A stretch of DNA of 64,000 nt from Zygnema cylindricum (GCA_037447655.1 JBBHKE010002834.1:1-64000), one strand, 5' to 3'. Positions 23,068 through 34,702 are shown, counted from the first letter of the stretch. Notes: generated from the letters alone by a model not told the origin. A program made the numbers and translations.

Positions 23068-25161
23068 CTAGCCACTTAAGCCACATGCCTCTCTGCAAAA
23101 CTTTAATTTAGGTGCAGGCAAGGGTTTAGTCATCATGTCAGCAACCATCTCCTTATCTTGTAAATAACTGAGTTTGAGAACTCTTCCCATAACCTTCTCT
23201 TTCACAAAGTGTAGCTTGATATCAATGTGTTTGCTCTTAAAGTGATGGCTAGGGTTAGATGCAATAACAATGGCAGCCTGATTGTCACACCACACTACTT
23301 GAGGTCCAGATTGCATAAACAAAAGCTCTTGAAGGAGAGACTTTACCCAAAGTAACTCTTTGATGGCTGCGCTAGCCGCCATGTACTCAGCCTCCATAGT
23401 AGACTGAGCTGTCACCTTCTGAAGTTTGCTGCTCCAGCAACATGTCCCACTTCCAATCTTCAGAATGTATCCACTAGTAGAGCGTCGGCTTGGCATATCT
23501 CCATAGCTCGCATCGCTCCATGTCTGTATTTTTACTTCCTCTCCATCGAGAGAGAGTCGGAGGTTTCGAGTTCCTGCAAGATATCGAAGAACTCTCTTTG
23601 CTGCCCCCCAGTCTGACTTCTTTGGATTTTGCAAACTTCGGCTTAAGGCTCCAACAGCTGCTGCAATATCCGGACGGGTACAGTTCATGAAGTAGATGAG
23701 GCTTTCGATAATCTGCCTATAAGGAATGGAGGACGTAAAATCTGCCTCCCCTGACTCCAAAGAGTCATCAATCACAACCCCACCATGTGACTCTTTCCCT
23801 TCTATTTTCTGTTCGAACTCCATGGGAGTAGCACTTCTCTTTGCCTCTGACATGCCGAACCTTTCAAGCATGTTTCCAATGGCTTCTTTCTGTGTCAAAT
23901 AAATTAGTCTTTGTTTTCTATCCCTTTCTACCTGAATTCCCAAAATATACTTAGCCTCCCCTAAATCTTTCATTTCGAACCGGGAATTTAGAGCTGTTTT
24001 TATTTTGTTAATTTCATTAATGGATTTGCTTAGCAACAACAAATCATCAACATAAACAGCAATATATATCACTCCATCTTCCCCTTCCATTATATAAACT
24101 GAATGATCTGAACTGATTCTAGTAAAGCCAAGATTTGTCAAAAATTCATCCAATTTTAGGTTCCACGGTCGTGGAGCCTGCTTCAAACCATAAAGGGACT
24201 TCAACAATTTACAGACCAGATTTTCTTTCCCTTTTTCTACATATCCCTCTGGTTGCTTCATATATATAACTTCATCCAAATCCCCATGGAAGAAAGCTTT
24301 CTTCACATCCATTTGATGCAATTCCATATCCTCTATTGCTGCTAAAGATAAGAGAATCCTAACAGTAGGAAAACGAACTACAGGTGAGAACGTCTCTTCA
24401 TAATCAATGCCCTCTTTCTGGCTATACCCCTTAGCAACAAGCCTGGCCTTATATCTCTCAATGGTATTATCGGGATTCAGTTTTAACTTGAATACCCACT
24501 TACAACCAATCGCTTTTCGATCCGGTGGAAGTTCTACAAGCTCCCAAGTTTGAGCCTCCATAATTGACTTTATCTCGTCATTTGCCGCAGCAATCCACAG
24601 ATCTTTTTCCGGAACAGAGAAAGCTTCTTGAATGGTAAGAGGCTCCCCTGTGATTGCAGAATAAGCATGATCCACTTGGTCACCTCTCAGCCGGCTGCTT
24701 CGTCTTCTTCCCCCCGGAAAATCTGAAGCGAGAATTGTTGGTCCCCGACGCAGTCTTGGAGGAGGAGGAGGAGGAGGTGGTCCGGTAGTAGTTGCAATAG
24801 TAGGTGGATCAGGCAGCCCCAAAACATGTGGTAGTTCAGATGTAGATGAACAAACCGGTGTTTGCTTGAAAGGAATCTGCTCAAGGATGACATATTCCTG
24901 CAATTTTTCTGCCTTTTCCGCCTCATTCATGCTAAAAACATCAACAGATTGACTTTCTTCTTTGATTTGAATATTCCTAGCAATCTGAATTGTATTTTTT
25001 TGAGGATTATACACTCTATATCCTACGGACTCATCATCATATCCCAAAAATATCCCAGGTACAGATTTTGGACTTAATTTCCAATTTGGAAGGTTATCCA
25101 ACATAAAACACTTACTTCCAAATACTCTAAAGTGACTAACATTCGGCTTTCTTCCTGCCAC
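23068..25161 (-). pseudogene. Copia RT-RNase H (long open frame)
   Basis: 697 codons without a stop. The order is: end of integrase (KPNVSHFRVFGSKCF), a proline-rich hinge with PPPPPPPP, RT with GCKWVFKLK, MDVKKAFFHG and the catalytic motif YVDDLLLLSKS, then RNase H with DASYGDM, STMEAEYMA and CDNQAAI. It ends close to the polypurine tract. It is the best-preserved enzyme in the window, and the active-site residues look intact. It is separated from the integrase frame by a single-base frameshift at about 25155, so the full polyprotein cannot be made. Confidence 0.93.
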
Positions 25162-26033
25162 ATTTCATAAGGTGTTTTATCCTTCACAGATCTAGTTTCT
25201 ATTCTATTTCTAATGTAAGAAGCACATTGAAAAGCTTCCCCCCAAAATTTCGGATCTACACCTTTATCCATCATCATAGACATAGCACATTCAGTCAAGG
25301 TCCTATTGAGTCTTTCAGCCACACCATTCTGTTCCGGAGTGTAAGGAACAGTAAACTCATGAGAAATTCCATTTTCTTTCAAGTATTCAGCAAAGGCATT
25401 TGATACATACTCTCCACCGTTGTCAGATCGCAAAGCAAGGATCGATTTTCCGTGAAGTTTCTTCGCCCAGATCCGGAAATGCTTGAAATGTGTGAAGACC
25501 TCGCTCTTCTCCTTCATAAAGTACACTCGGCTGAAACGTGAGTTGTCATCAGTGAAGATAACAAGGTATTTCCTTCCACCAAGGGAAGGAACTTTGGCCG
25601 GTCCCCATACATCCGAGTGGATAAGGCCGAGAAGATCCTTTGCTCGATAATCTGAAGTCTGTGGTAGGGCAGGCTTATGAAGCTTTCCTAGAGCACAACC
25701 ATCACAAACATGGGATTCCTTTTCACCAAGCTTGACACCTTCTATCATATTAGTCTTCACCATCTTTTCAAGCCTCTCATTATGAACATGCCCAAGCCTT
25801 TTATGCCACAAAACATTTTCAGAAAGGACACTGGAGTACACAAAATCAACTTTATTAACCAGGTCCATCCGATACAACATGTTTGGGCCTCTAGTTCCCA
25901 CTAAGGCTACTCTCCCATCTTTGCTTACTATCTTTTTGCCTTTGCTCTGAAGAACATCAAAACCTTTCCTTTCTGCAACTGAGGTAGAAAACAAATTTTT
26001 CTTAAATTTAGGCACATATAACACATCATGCAA
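25074..26033 (-). pseudogene. Copia integrase
   Basis: Open frame of 319 codons. It has the HHCC zinc-binding region (HKRLGHVH and CDGCALGKLHK) and the D,D,E core: D in HSDVWGPA, D in RSDNGGEYVS and E in EQNGVAERLNRT. It is cut off from protease by a stop at about 26045 and loses frame at about 25155. It would insert element cDNA into the genome. Confidence 0.92.
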
Positions 26034-26048
26034 AGTTCTTTTTACAGC

Positions 26049-26390
26049 TTAGCCATCTATCTCACAATTCAGATCTATGCTACCCTTAGCATTAGCTTCC
26101 ACCGTGGCACCACAAGCATAAAAGATTTGACGAGTAGGGATAGGTGTCATATCCTTGAAATACGATTTGTTCCAACACATATGGGAAGAACTTTCGGAGT
26201 CCATAATCCACCCGAGATCTTTCTTTCCCTCCATCATCTTTGCCATAGCAAAGAACTCGGTGTCATCAGTTTTAGGAAAACTAACAACCTCTGATTTCTC
26301 CTTCTCCATCTCTTTCACCGGCTCCTCTTCCTGCGCTGAAAAAGCTGCGGTTTTGCTCGGAGGTTTTGGTGTAAATGGAGCTCCTCTCAC
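26049..26390 (-). pseudogene. Copia protease, altered active site
   Basis: Holds the aspartic-protease region, but the catalytic triplet reads IMDSESSSHMC, so the usual glycine of D-S/T-G is glutamate. A downstream FYACGATVEA and a terminal CEIDG lead to the integrase frame after a stop. Processing activity is unlikely. Confidence 0.85.
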
Positions 26391-26791
26391 CTTCCATCCT
26401 TTGCGATAAGAACCTGATCACACGCTTTTATATACAAAAGACAAAACTTGTACAAATGACCATTATTATAGCAATAGACACATCGTTCATATTGCTGAAA
26501 GGACTGATTTCCTTGAAATTTATTATCTCTCTGAAACTGAGTATTGTAAGCTACAGCTGGCTTTCCAGAATTAAATGCCAGTTGATTCGCTTGTTCGTCT
26601 AGCACATACTCTATAGCTGTAGCTAGATTCCACTGTGTCTTATCCAATTTTTTAAGTTCATCATAGGCACCTTTATACTCACTAGGAAGCCCCCTCACTA
26701 AAATCATTGCTTGGTGATACTCAGGAAATGAACCACCTGAACATGCATTTTCAGCAACTAGAAGTCTGAATTTATTGAAATATTCTGCCAT
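26387..26791 (-). pseudogene. Copia gag C-terminal part with zinc knuckle
   Basis: Contains the gag motif ALVRGLPxEY-like (ILVRGLPSEYKGAYDELK) and a CCHC knuckle, CVYCYNNGHLYKFC. It is separated from the N-terminal gag frame by stops in 26792-26845. Confidence 0.88.
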
Positions 26792-26845
26792 GCTTCCGCC
26801 TGTATACTTATATTCCTAGATCTGCCCAGCAGTTATAATCTCATG

Positions 26846-27181
26846 TTATGCATTAGCCCTAGAATATGTCTTTTTCAAAGCATCCCAAATCTCTGATGCT
26901 TTAGAAGCCTGAATGTATGTCATATGCAGCTCCTTAGATATCGTTAATTTTATCAAATGAAAAGCCTGCTCATTCTTTTGATCATAGTTTACATCAGTTT
27001 CTACCATAGATCCATTAACAACATCAAAAAGCTTCACTTGTACAAAATACGACCTTACAAGATCTGCCCAATACAGATATTCTCTCCCATCAAAAACCGG
27101 AATTCGTGAAGGCGGGCCCGTGACCTGTTGTTCTGAGACAACAGCCGAAACCGAAGACGATGAGGATGCTGGTGTAGTCAT
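26846..27181 (-). pseudogene. Copia gag N-terminal part, starting inside the LTR
   Basis: The frame opens at 27181 in the 5' LTR (MTTPASSSSS), crosses the LTR edge at 27126 and the primer-binding site, and runs on as PPSRIPVFDGREYLYW with the usual gag fold signature (SEIWDALKKTYS). The next frame part is at 26387-26791. Confidence 0.88.
27111..27125 (-). other. Copia primer-binding site (half-tRNA type, diverged)
   Basis: Minus strand GGTCACGGGCCCGCC, next to the 5' LTR. It differs at three positions from the GGTTATGGGCCCACC site of the other copia elements. Confidence 0.6.
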
Positions 27182-27965
27182 CTCGGAACCAAACCAAGCA
27201 AGAAACTTTCACAAAAACCGGTCTGAAAAACAGCAACTTCAACAGTTGATAAAACCCAAACCAGAGGTACAATAGCTCTGAAAATCTACCACAGTGTAGA
27301 TAATATCAGGATTAACATACACACAAAACTACAAATAATTCTGTTAACATATCTGTGAGATATCCACAGATGAAAATGCGAAAAACAGGCTGTACAGTTT
27401 TTGACTATAAAATGTTCATACCTTCAAAGTTATCTAAGTCCTACTAATATACACCGAAGCCTATGCTGCTGAACGTACGGAGGCATACCAGCCGTACAAT
27501 AAATATCTGCGGCTCAAACCGAACAAGGTACGTCATACAAAAAGATTCCTTTACTAATCAACTAACCACACAAAGACAAAAATCTACTTAACTAGATATT
27601 CACAAAGGAGTAGGATTCTATATGCCACGTCATTTGTCGTGTATGTGGCTCACACGGACCAGCATTTGTCGGCGGTCTCCCTCAGCCGCGTACATATCAC
27701 ATTCGGCACCGTAGACAAATCTCCATGTGCCATTTTGTCCTCAAGTGTATCTATGCACAAACAATCGGATATTCTGGAGTGTCCTCTTTCTTGTATTGAC
27801 TTGTGTCTCGGGAGTGTATACAAAGGTGTACTCCCTACCGATCTAGTGGAACATCAATTCTAGTGTGTAATGAAACGAACTTACAACCAAACATATGCTA
27901 AGTCGTGAAACTCTCTCTCCCTCACACTCGAGGCATAGAGAGGACTAAAGCTTTCCAAAACAACA
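27126..27965 (-). repeat. Copia 5' LTR (0.84-kb family B)
   Basis: 840 bp, same length as its partner at 22205-23044. The minus strand starts TGTTGTTTTGG and ends TCAGAACAACA. The gag ATG lies 56 bp before its end. Confidence 0.95.
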
Positions 27966-27970
27966 TTATC

Positions 27971-28601
27971 GATCGCATTTCATCATTTGCCGCGGAGATC
28001 CATTGATATTTTTCTGGGGCTGAAAAGGCTTGCTGTATGGTGACACGCTCCATTGTGGTTGCAGAAAATAGGGCATGTTCCGCCAGTTCACCTCGCAGCC
28101 TGCTGCTTTGTCTTCTTCCCCCCGGAAAATCTGAGGCTGGAATTGTTGGATCCGTACGCTACCGCCGAGGAGGAGGAGGAGGAGGAGGAGGAGGAGGAGG
28201 AGGAGGAGGAGGAGGAGGAGGAGGAGGAGGAGGAGGAGGAGGAGGTGGAGGAGGAGGAGGAGCTTGCTGTACAGGTTGAACAAACGGAATGAGCGAAGTA
28301 GGAATAGAGGAAGAACTTGTGAAAGAGGAAAGAGGAACTTTTTCAAAAATTACATATTCTTGATTTTTGGCATTTTTCTCAAAATCCGTCATGCCAAAAA
28401 CATCGACCGATTGACTTTCTTCCTTAACCTGAAGAGTTTTCCTATCTGGGTTGTAAACTCTATAGCCTACTGACTCATCATCATAACCCATAAAAATTTC
28501 GGGACAGATTTTGGATGAAGCTTACAAATAGGAAGATTATCCAAAGTAAAACATTCACATCCAAAAACCCGAAAGTGACTTACATTGGGTTTCTTTCCGG
28601 T
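27971..28601 (-). pseudogene. Outer copia: integrase end and hinge with polyproline run
   Basis: Minus strand: the GYDDESVGYRVYNP motif of the copia integrase C-terminus, then a hinge with a run of about 28 prolines encoded by a (GGA)n microsatellite on the plus strand (about 28168-28262), then SAANDEMRSI just before the nested element. RT continues at 22199. Confidence 0.87.
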
Positions 28602-29492
28602 TCAAATTTCATAAGGTGTCTTCCCTTTTACCGCTCTAGTTTCTATTCTATTCCTCATGTAAGATGCACAAGAGAAAGCCTCACCCCAAAACTTGAAATT
28701 TATCCCTTTATCCAACATCATAGATTTTGCACTCTCCGTTAAAGTCCGTTTAAGTCTTTCGGATACTCCATTTTGCTCCAGAGTATAGGGAACTATAAAC
28801 TGACGAGATATGTCGTGTTCCCTTAAATAATCCGAGAATGCATTCGAAATATATTCTCCCCCGTTGTTGGACCGAAAAGAGAGAGAATCAGTTTCCCGTG
28901 AAGCTTTTCCGCCCACGTCCAAAAATGCTTGAAGTGAGTGAACACTTCACTCTTCTCCTTCATGAAGTAAACTCAGTTGTACCGCGAGAAGTCATCCGTA
29001 AATGTAACTAGAAACCGGCTGCCACTATGGGAAGGGACTTTAGACGGTCCCCACACGTTCTAATGAATAATTTGCAGCAAATCCGTAGCCCGGTTATCCG
29101 CGGTTTGAGGTAGGGGCAGCTTGTGAAGCTTCCCTAAAGCACAACCATCACATACACGAGAATCTTTTTGTCCTAATATGACCCCATCTATCATTTTGTG
29201 TTTCACCATTTTATCAAGTTTTTCGTGATGAACATGACCGAGCCTCATATGCCACAAAACATTTTTCGGAAGGACACTTGAGTATGCAAAGTCAATTTCA
29301 TTAGCCAAGTCCATCCGGTACAACAAATTTGGGCCTCTAGTTCCTACCAAGGCTACTCTCCCATCTTTGCTTACTACCTTCTTCCCATTCTTTTGCAAAG
29401 TTCAAATCCTTTCATTTCAGCCACAGAAGAGGAAAACAATTTTTTCTTAAACTTTGGAATATAGAGAACATCATGTAAGTTCTCTTTACAAT
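28602..29492 (-). pseudogene. Outer copia: integrase
   Basis: Two frames (29060-29398 and 28602-28922) carry the HHCC region (HMRLGHVHHEKL, CDGCALGKLHK) and the catalytic parts RSNNGGEYIS (the second aspartate is asparagine here) and EQNGVSERLKRT. A frameshift near 28925-29060 removes the first catalytic block. Inactive. Confidence 0.87.
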
Positions 29493-30664
29493 CTAACCAT
29501 TGACGTCACATGCTAACTCCACGCTTCCTTTTTCCGTAGCCTCCACACCGTTATCATTCGCGTAGTAGATTGGACGAGTCGGAATCGGAGTAAGGTTTTT
29601 GAAGTAAGCTCGGTTGCCGCACATGTGGGAAGAGCACCCGGAGTCCATAATCCATCCATTCTCTTGAGGCCCCTCCATGAGATCTTTTGCAAGGGCAAAG
29701 AACTCATCATCTTCCGATTGCGGAAATTTGACCACATCATCTTTTTCCCCCAACGATTCGTCTTGTGGCGTCTCATCAAATGCAAGGAACACCGCATTTT
29801 TCACCAGCAGTTTTAGTGCTGAACCATTTGAAGGTGGTTCCTCCGATCGCACCTTCCATCCCGCACGGTAAATTCATGTTTCACACGCTTTTATAAATGC
29901 TTGGCACAGCCGGAAAACATGACCTTGACCAAAGCAATAGACACACCTATCATATTGCCTATAATTAGGAATAGGGGTGAAGTTATTATTTCCGAAAAAC
30001 CCAGCCGGCCTATATGTCTCAACATTGTACGCTACCGCTGATTTTCCACCATTCAATGCTATCTGAGTTGCCTATTCCTATAGAATGTAAGCTTCAGGTA
30101 CAGTTATATTCCATCTATCCTTCTCCAACCTTTTCAATTGTTCCGCGGCTCCTTTATATTCAGTAGGAAGCCCTCTAATTAAAATCATAGCTTGATGATA
30201 GGGAGGAAATTCCCCCCGGAACATGCATTTTCCGACAACAAAAGCTTCAAGCCATAACAATAAGAGTTCATATCACCCCAGGTATACTTACAATCCCAAA
30301 TCTTCCCAGCAGTTATAACCTCATTCTGCTCACTAGCAAGGACATATGACCCTTGCAAAGCCTTCCATATATCAGATGCTTTAGAGATATTGAAATATGT
30401 CATTTTCAGATCTTCGAACAAGAGTAGTTTGAGAACATGTAATGCATCCTCATTTTTCTTTTCAAAATCTGAATCCGTATCTGGAAGAACACCGGAAATC
30501 ACATCATTTAATCTCACTTGCTTAAGGTAAGACTTAGTAAAATCCGCCCAGTATAAATATTATTGGCCATTAAACACCGGGATCCGTGAGGGTGGGCCCA
30601 TAACCTATTGATTTGAGGCAACCGGTGACCCAGAGGAGGAAAAAGAAGCACCAGCAGTTGCCAT
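29493..30664 (-). pseudogene. Outer copia: gag and protease
   Basis: Gag opens at ATG 30664, 58 bp inside the 5' LTR (MATAGASSSSS), and meets a TAG exactly at the LTR edge. Further pieces: YLKQVRLNDVISG-like gag (30185-30517), ILIRGLPTEYKGAAEQLK (30078-30260), the CCHC knuckle CVYCFGQGHVFRLC (29874-30056) and the protease motif IMDSGCSSHMC (29493-29852). Confidence 0.88.
30591..30605 (-). other. Copia primer-binding site (exact half-tRNA match)
   Basis: Minus strand GGTTATGGGCCCACC, directly next to the 5' LTR. It is fully complementary to the plant initiator tRNA-Met anticodon stem-loop (GGUGGGCCCAUAACC). Confidence 0.8.
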
Positions 30665-31452
30665 AATATTCAGATTACAAACGAGGAAACTCTCACGGAA
30701 ACCACAAAAAGAGTGACTTCACAATGAAGCCCCACGCAAACAAGACACACACTAGGTCTGCAATTTGCCACAATATAATCATTATAACAAAGAAACCACA
30801 TGCAAAATTTCACAGGATTCTGCCAAAAGATCACAATGATCTTGCAATTCAAAAAGACACAAAAACTGCTTCTTGCAATTCAAAAAGACACAAAAACTGC
30901 TTCGCAATTTTCCATTCACTAAATTCCTAACTCCAAAATATTCTAAGTCCTACATATACAAAGTGAACCTCCAGCTGATCTAAACCATACCACATTTACC
31001 GTGGTGTGTCGATACACTAAACATTAATCAAACTAAACCTCCCCATCTACCGTTCAAGTATTTTAATCAATCCTTAACCCTAGCCGCTTCTAAAGTACGC
31101 AGTCAAAGTTAGTCCGTTGAAATGACGGCTCGGTCAATATTTCTCTTCCAAAAACGACGGCGAACTCCATCCGCCGTCCGCGTATTCATTCATCGGCGAA
31201 GAAAAACCTCCACGTGTAAATCTGGCCCCTCAAGTAAATATGTATTTTGTTAAACAACTCAACCAAGCTTGACTTCCCCACGGACCGACACGTGTACATA
31301 GAGTGTACCAAATTTGTGAACTCCCTTTGGAGTTACATACCACACCACACCTTGTCTACGTCAACTCAGTCTGTACACAAAAACTGGCAAAGTCTAGACT
31401 CTCTTTCTCACACACGAGATATAGATAGGACTAAAGGTTTCCAAAACCAACA
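30606..31452 (-). repeat. Copia 5' LTR (0.8-kb family C)
   Basis: 847 bp. It is exactly 31 bp longer than its partner because of a 31-bp tandem duplication (30842-30872 and 30873-30903). The minus strand starts TGTTGGTTTTGG and ends TCAAATCAATA. Confidence 0.92.
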
Positions 31453-32491
31453 CCAAGTATTTCTCTAAGATACACTTACAAAGTGGCTATCATCAAATTA
31501 TAATTGCACAGGAAGATGTGGAAAAGACTGCATTTAGAACACGATACGGTCATTTCAAATTTTTGGTTATGCCATTTGGATTGACCAATGCCCCGGCTAC
31601 GTTTATGCATTTGATGAACACGATCTTCCGACAATATTTGGACGCGTTCGTAATTGTCTTAGTAGATGACATTCTGGTGTATACTGAGACGTAAGAAGAC
31701 CATATCAAGGACCTGAGAACTGTCTTACAGGTTTTAAGGGAGAACAAGTTGTACGCGAAGATGAGCAAATGTGACTTTCTAAAAGACAAAATTGAGTTTT
31801 TAGGTCACGTGGTCAGTCAAGATGGAATCGCAGTAGACCCTAACAAAAGTAAGGTAGTCAAAGAGTGGCCGCAACCAAAAAATATCACAAAGTTGAGAAG
31901 CTTCCTTGGGCTATGCTCCTACTATCGATGGTTTGTGGAACGGTTAGCAAAAATCGCCGCACCACTTACTGATTTTCTCAAAAATGTTGTGCTTTATGAC
32001 TGGGAGACAATACAAGAGGCAGCCTTTAACACGCTAAAGGAGTGGTTGGTTACCGCCCCTATGTTAGCGCTTCCCAATGCGGAGTAACCTTGGAGGATAA
32101 TCAGTGACGCAAGTGATACGGCTATAGGAGCGATTCTTATGCAAGATCACAGAAGAGGCCTACAACCCATCGTGTATGATAGTCGTAAACTAAAGGCGGC
32201 AGAACTTAATTGGGCCACTCACGAAAAGAAACAATAGCCATCATTAATGCAATAGAAGTTTGGAAGTGTTACGTTCAAGGGAAGCGGATCACTGTGATTA
32301 CTGACCACCATGCGTTACAGTATCTGCAAACACAGCCGAAGTTATCCAAGAAACAGGCTAGGTGGATGACATTCCTACAAACTTTCGGACCGGAGTTAAC
32401 CATAGAATACAAGGCGGGTAAGACGAATCCTACTGATGCTTTGTCAAAAAGACAAGGCGTTGCTGCGCTGACCGCGGCGAATCTATCGTAG
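31453..32491 (+). pseudogene. Gypsy RT C-terminal part and RNase H
   Basis: Resumes RT with [15 protein letters not shown], then [10 protein letters not shown] and the catalytic LVDDILVY, the FLGHVVSQDGI motif and the LRSFLGLCSYYRWF thumb. RNase H follows with SDASDTAIGAIL, THEKK and ITDHHALQYL. Single stops occur at about 31693, 32085 and 32235, so the frame is dead. Joins 19628-19867 across the copia nest. Confidence 0.92.
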
Positions 32492-33301
32492 CTATCGCAC
32501 GAACGCAAGGACGAAACCTTGAAAGGCGATACTATCGCAGCCAACAAACTTAACGACCAAAAAGTCAACATTGTAATGTGTACGGTGCAAGTGGACGAAA
32601 AGTGGCTAGACAGAATTAAGGCGACATACTTAAGCGACGACACAATCGCGGAACTCGTCAAAAGAAAGATATTCGTTCAAACTGCCAACGGTATGTGGCA
32701 GTACAAACTGAGTTAGGCAACCCGATTGTATATTTCGAAAAATCAAGAGTTACGGCATACTATCTTGAAATTAAGCCATGACGAACCCCTCAACGGACAC
32801 TTCAAGCGAGACAAAACTACTGCACGAGTTGCCAAAGCGTTATATTGGCCAAATATGACAAATGATATTGCGGAGTATGTCTGAACCTGTGACTCTTGCA
32901 ACAAAAATAAAACGGATCCAGGTCGTCAAGGACTCTTGCAGCCCCTTCCAACGCCATCGGCCCCTTGGGAAGCGATCTCGATGGACTTTATCCTCGCTCT
33001 TCCATAAATGCCAGATGGCTATGACTCCATTTTTGTTGTCGTCGACTATCTTACAAAAGATGGCCCGTTTCCTCCCTACAAAAACCACCGCTACAGCTCA
33101 AGATGTCGCGGATCTCTTCTTCCATGAGACATTCTGTCACCACGGACTTCCTAAAAAGATTGTCAGCGACCGCGACCAAAAATTTGTTAATCACTTTTGG
33201 AGAAATATGTTTGCTATTTGCTGAACATAGTTGGCTATGTCCATAGCTTACCACCCTCAAATTGATTGAAAAACAGAGAGAGTGAACAAGACATTGGAGG
33301 A
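32492..33301 (+). pseudogene. Gypsy integrase, truncated
   Basis: Includes the linker (VDEKWLDRIKATYLSDD), a decayed zinc-binding part with [19 protein letters not shown] with the first catalytic aspartate, and FFHETFCHHGLPKKIVSDRDQKF with the second. Frameshifts at about 32885 and 33005 break it. It ends at 33301 where a copia LTR begins, before the C-terminal domain. Confidence 0.85.
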
Positions 33302-34308
33302 TGCAATTATGTGTCCTCCATTAGACTACAAAATTCACGAAGCCTCTAGATAATTTTTAACTAACCCACTTCAAGCCACAACCACTGCTGCCCAAAAAGG
33401 CAAAATGATAGTGTGACTGCACTCCTATGCAGCTTGTACTCTTTTGAGTCTGTAGCAAAAAGAATCACTAAAAACGGCCAACCAGCCGATAAGTTATGAG
33501 CCAGTAAAAATGCCAATCTTATACAAAAGCTCTCTTAGAGAGAGGTGACTACCTACTAGATTTTCCTAAGTCCTAAACCACTCTCACAACCCCTATCTAC
33601 TGAAGTACAAACCAATCACATGACTGTAAAGTACAGAAAGGTACTACGGCCGATGTTCTTTCTGTACGGCATGTGTACGACAAGACCATTGAGTGGACGC
33701 GTGTCACTCTTCCAATCGTCCGTATGTTCCCCGGAATTCTTGCGACCAAATGTTATCCTTCCACTTGGCGCCAGGTCATGCCACGTCCATAAACGCCAAA
33801 GTGACCATTCCGCGATCTCGGCAGTGATATATGCTGTCAGATTAAATTCGACATTAAATGTCGCCGTCGAAACAAATGTCTGATTCATTTGTTTTGTGCG
33901 AAATGACCTCCGCACTAAAACTTTAACTACTTCTATGTTCCTCTGTTCACATTTCAGTCAATCGGTTACAAGACCATGTTCAAGTTTAAATACGTTTCAA
34001 ACCCTATGTATCTTAACGGACTTCTACGGCAGACCGTTAGAGCTAACGGCTACGCCGTACTCTACCGGTCGGAGGTTCGAGTCATGCCGGACTCAACCTT
34101 TTGTTGAGAGTGACATAAGTCACTCTTTAGTCCTGCCTATTGAACTAAGGCAGCCATGGCTCAACCACCCTCTCTATCGTTTAGTGAATACAACAAGTAT
34201 GGTGGCTAGAGAGAGGAGGTGGAGGCAGGCTGTCCGCCCTTTTCTTTTCCTTTTTATACTGACATAGTTACACCTAGTAAATACTCTAGGAATCTATTAA
34301 TTTCAACA
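33302..34308 (-). repeat. Copia 3' LTR (1-kb family, tRNA-like type III)
   Basis: 1007 bp. The minus strand starts TGTTGAAATTAATAG, next to a polypurine tract (AGGGGAG, 34309-34315), and ends ACACATAATTGCA. It has a type III tRNA-like module on the plus strand (34031-34098) and the GTAC hairpin (about 33626-33668). Confidence 0.9.
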
Positions 34309-34702
34309 CTCCCCTAACTTCCTAGTCTAATTTTAACTTCAGCTTTAGTCGACATTTTTCTCTGCAATATTTTAATTTGGGAGAGGGCACTGGTTTTGTC
34401 TTCATATCAGCCACCATTTCCTCATCAGATCTATATAGAAAATTCACAATCTTATTCTCAACTTTTTCCCTCACAAAACTCAATCTAATGTCCATATGCT
34501 TAGCCTTGAAAAGATGTTTTGGATTAGCTGCAATTGCAAAGGCAGGTTGATTATCACATGCATTCCCACCTTAATATACCCAAATTCTTGGAGTAAGGAT
34601 TTGACCCACATTAACTCTTTCACAACAGAACAAGAGGCAATGTACTCAGCCTCCATAGTAGACTGAGAACCACCTTTTGTTGCTTGCTCCTCCAACAACA
34701 AG
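34309..34702 (-). pseudogene. Copia RNase H, C-terminal part
   Basis: Minus strand. Contains STMEAEYIASCSVVKELMW and the end of RNase H with FSRLSIWTLD-like decay. It follows 41149-41409 once the nested element is removed: the split lies in the sequence GEGACCWRSKQQKV. Several small deletions shift the frame. Confidence 0.85.

Larger units (their letters stand above)
22205..27965 (-). mobile_element. Ty1/copia element, youngest nested copy
   Basis: A complete minus-strand copia of 5761 bp with two 840-bp LTRs and a perfect 5-bp target duplication (TTATC at 22200-22204 and 27966-27970). By eye the LTRs differ at roughly 23 positions (about 2.7%), concentrated near the 3' end. The polypurine tract AGGGGAG adjoins the 3' LTR (about 23045). 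The domain order gag, PR, IN, RT, RNase H is complete, with only a few stops or frameshifts. It sits in the RT of the outer copia. Confidence 0.95.
19868..31452 (-). mobile_element. Ty1/copia element inserted in gypsy RT, itself split
   Basis: A minus-strand copia element with an 816-bp 3' LTR and an 847-bp 5' LTR. Without the 5761-bp element nested in its RT (22205-27965), plus one copy of the 5-bp duplication, it is about 5.8 kb. Target duplications CAAAG and CCAAG flank it. Gag, protease and integrase lie at 28600-30664, and RT with RNase H at 20684-22199. Many frameshifts show it is older than its guest. Confidence 0.9.
16541..33301 (+). mobile_element. Ty3/gypsy element, split by nested insertions
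   Basis: A plus-strand gypsy element with domain order gag, CCHC, protease, RT, RNase H, integrase. It is broken by a solo copia LTR in gag (17550-18435) and by a nested copia pair in RT (19868-31452). The protein alignment resumes cleanly across both: RT reads LLDRLRGAK at 19867 and continues with the expected KYFSKI at 31454. It ends inside integrase at 33301, where another copia LTR begins, so its 3' LTR is absent. The internal stops show it is dead. Confidence 0.88.

Noticed and set aside
28037-28292. Poly-Gly and poly-Glu plus-strand frames
   Set aside because: They are shadows of the (GGA)n microsatellite that encodes polyproline on the minus strand.
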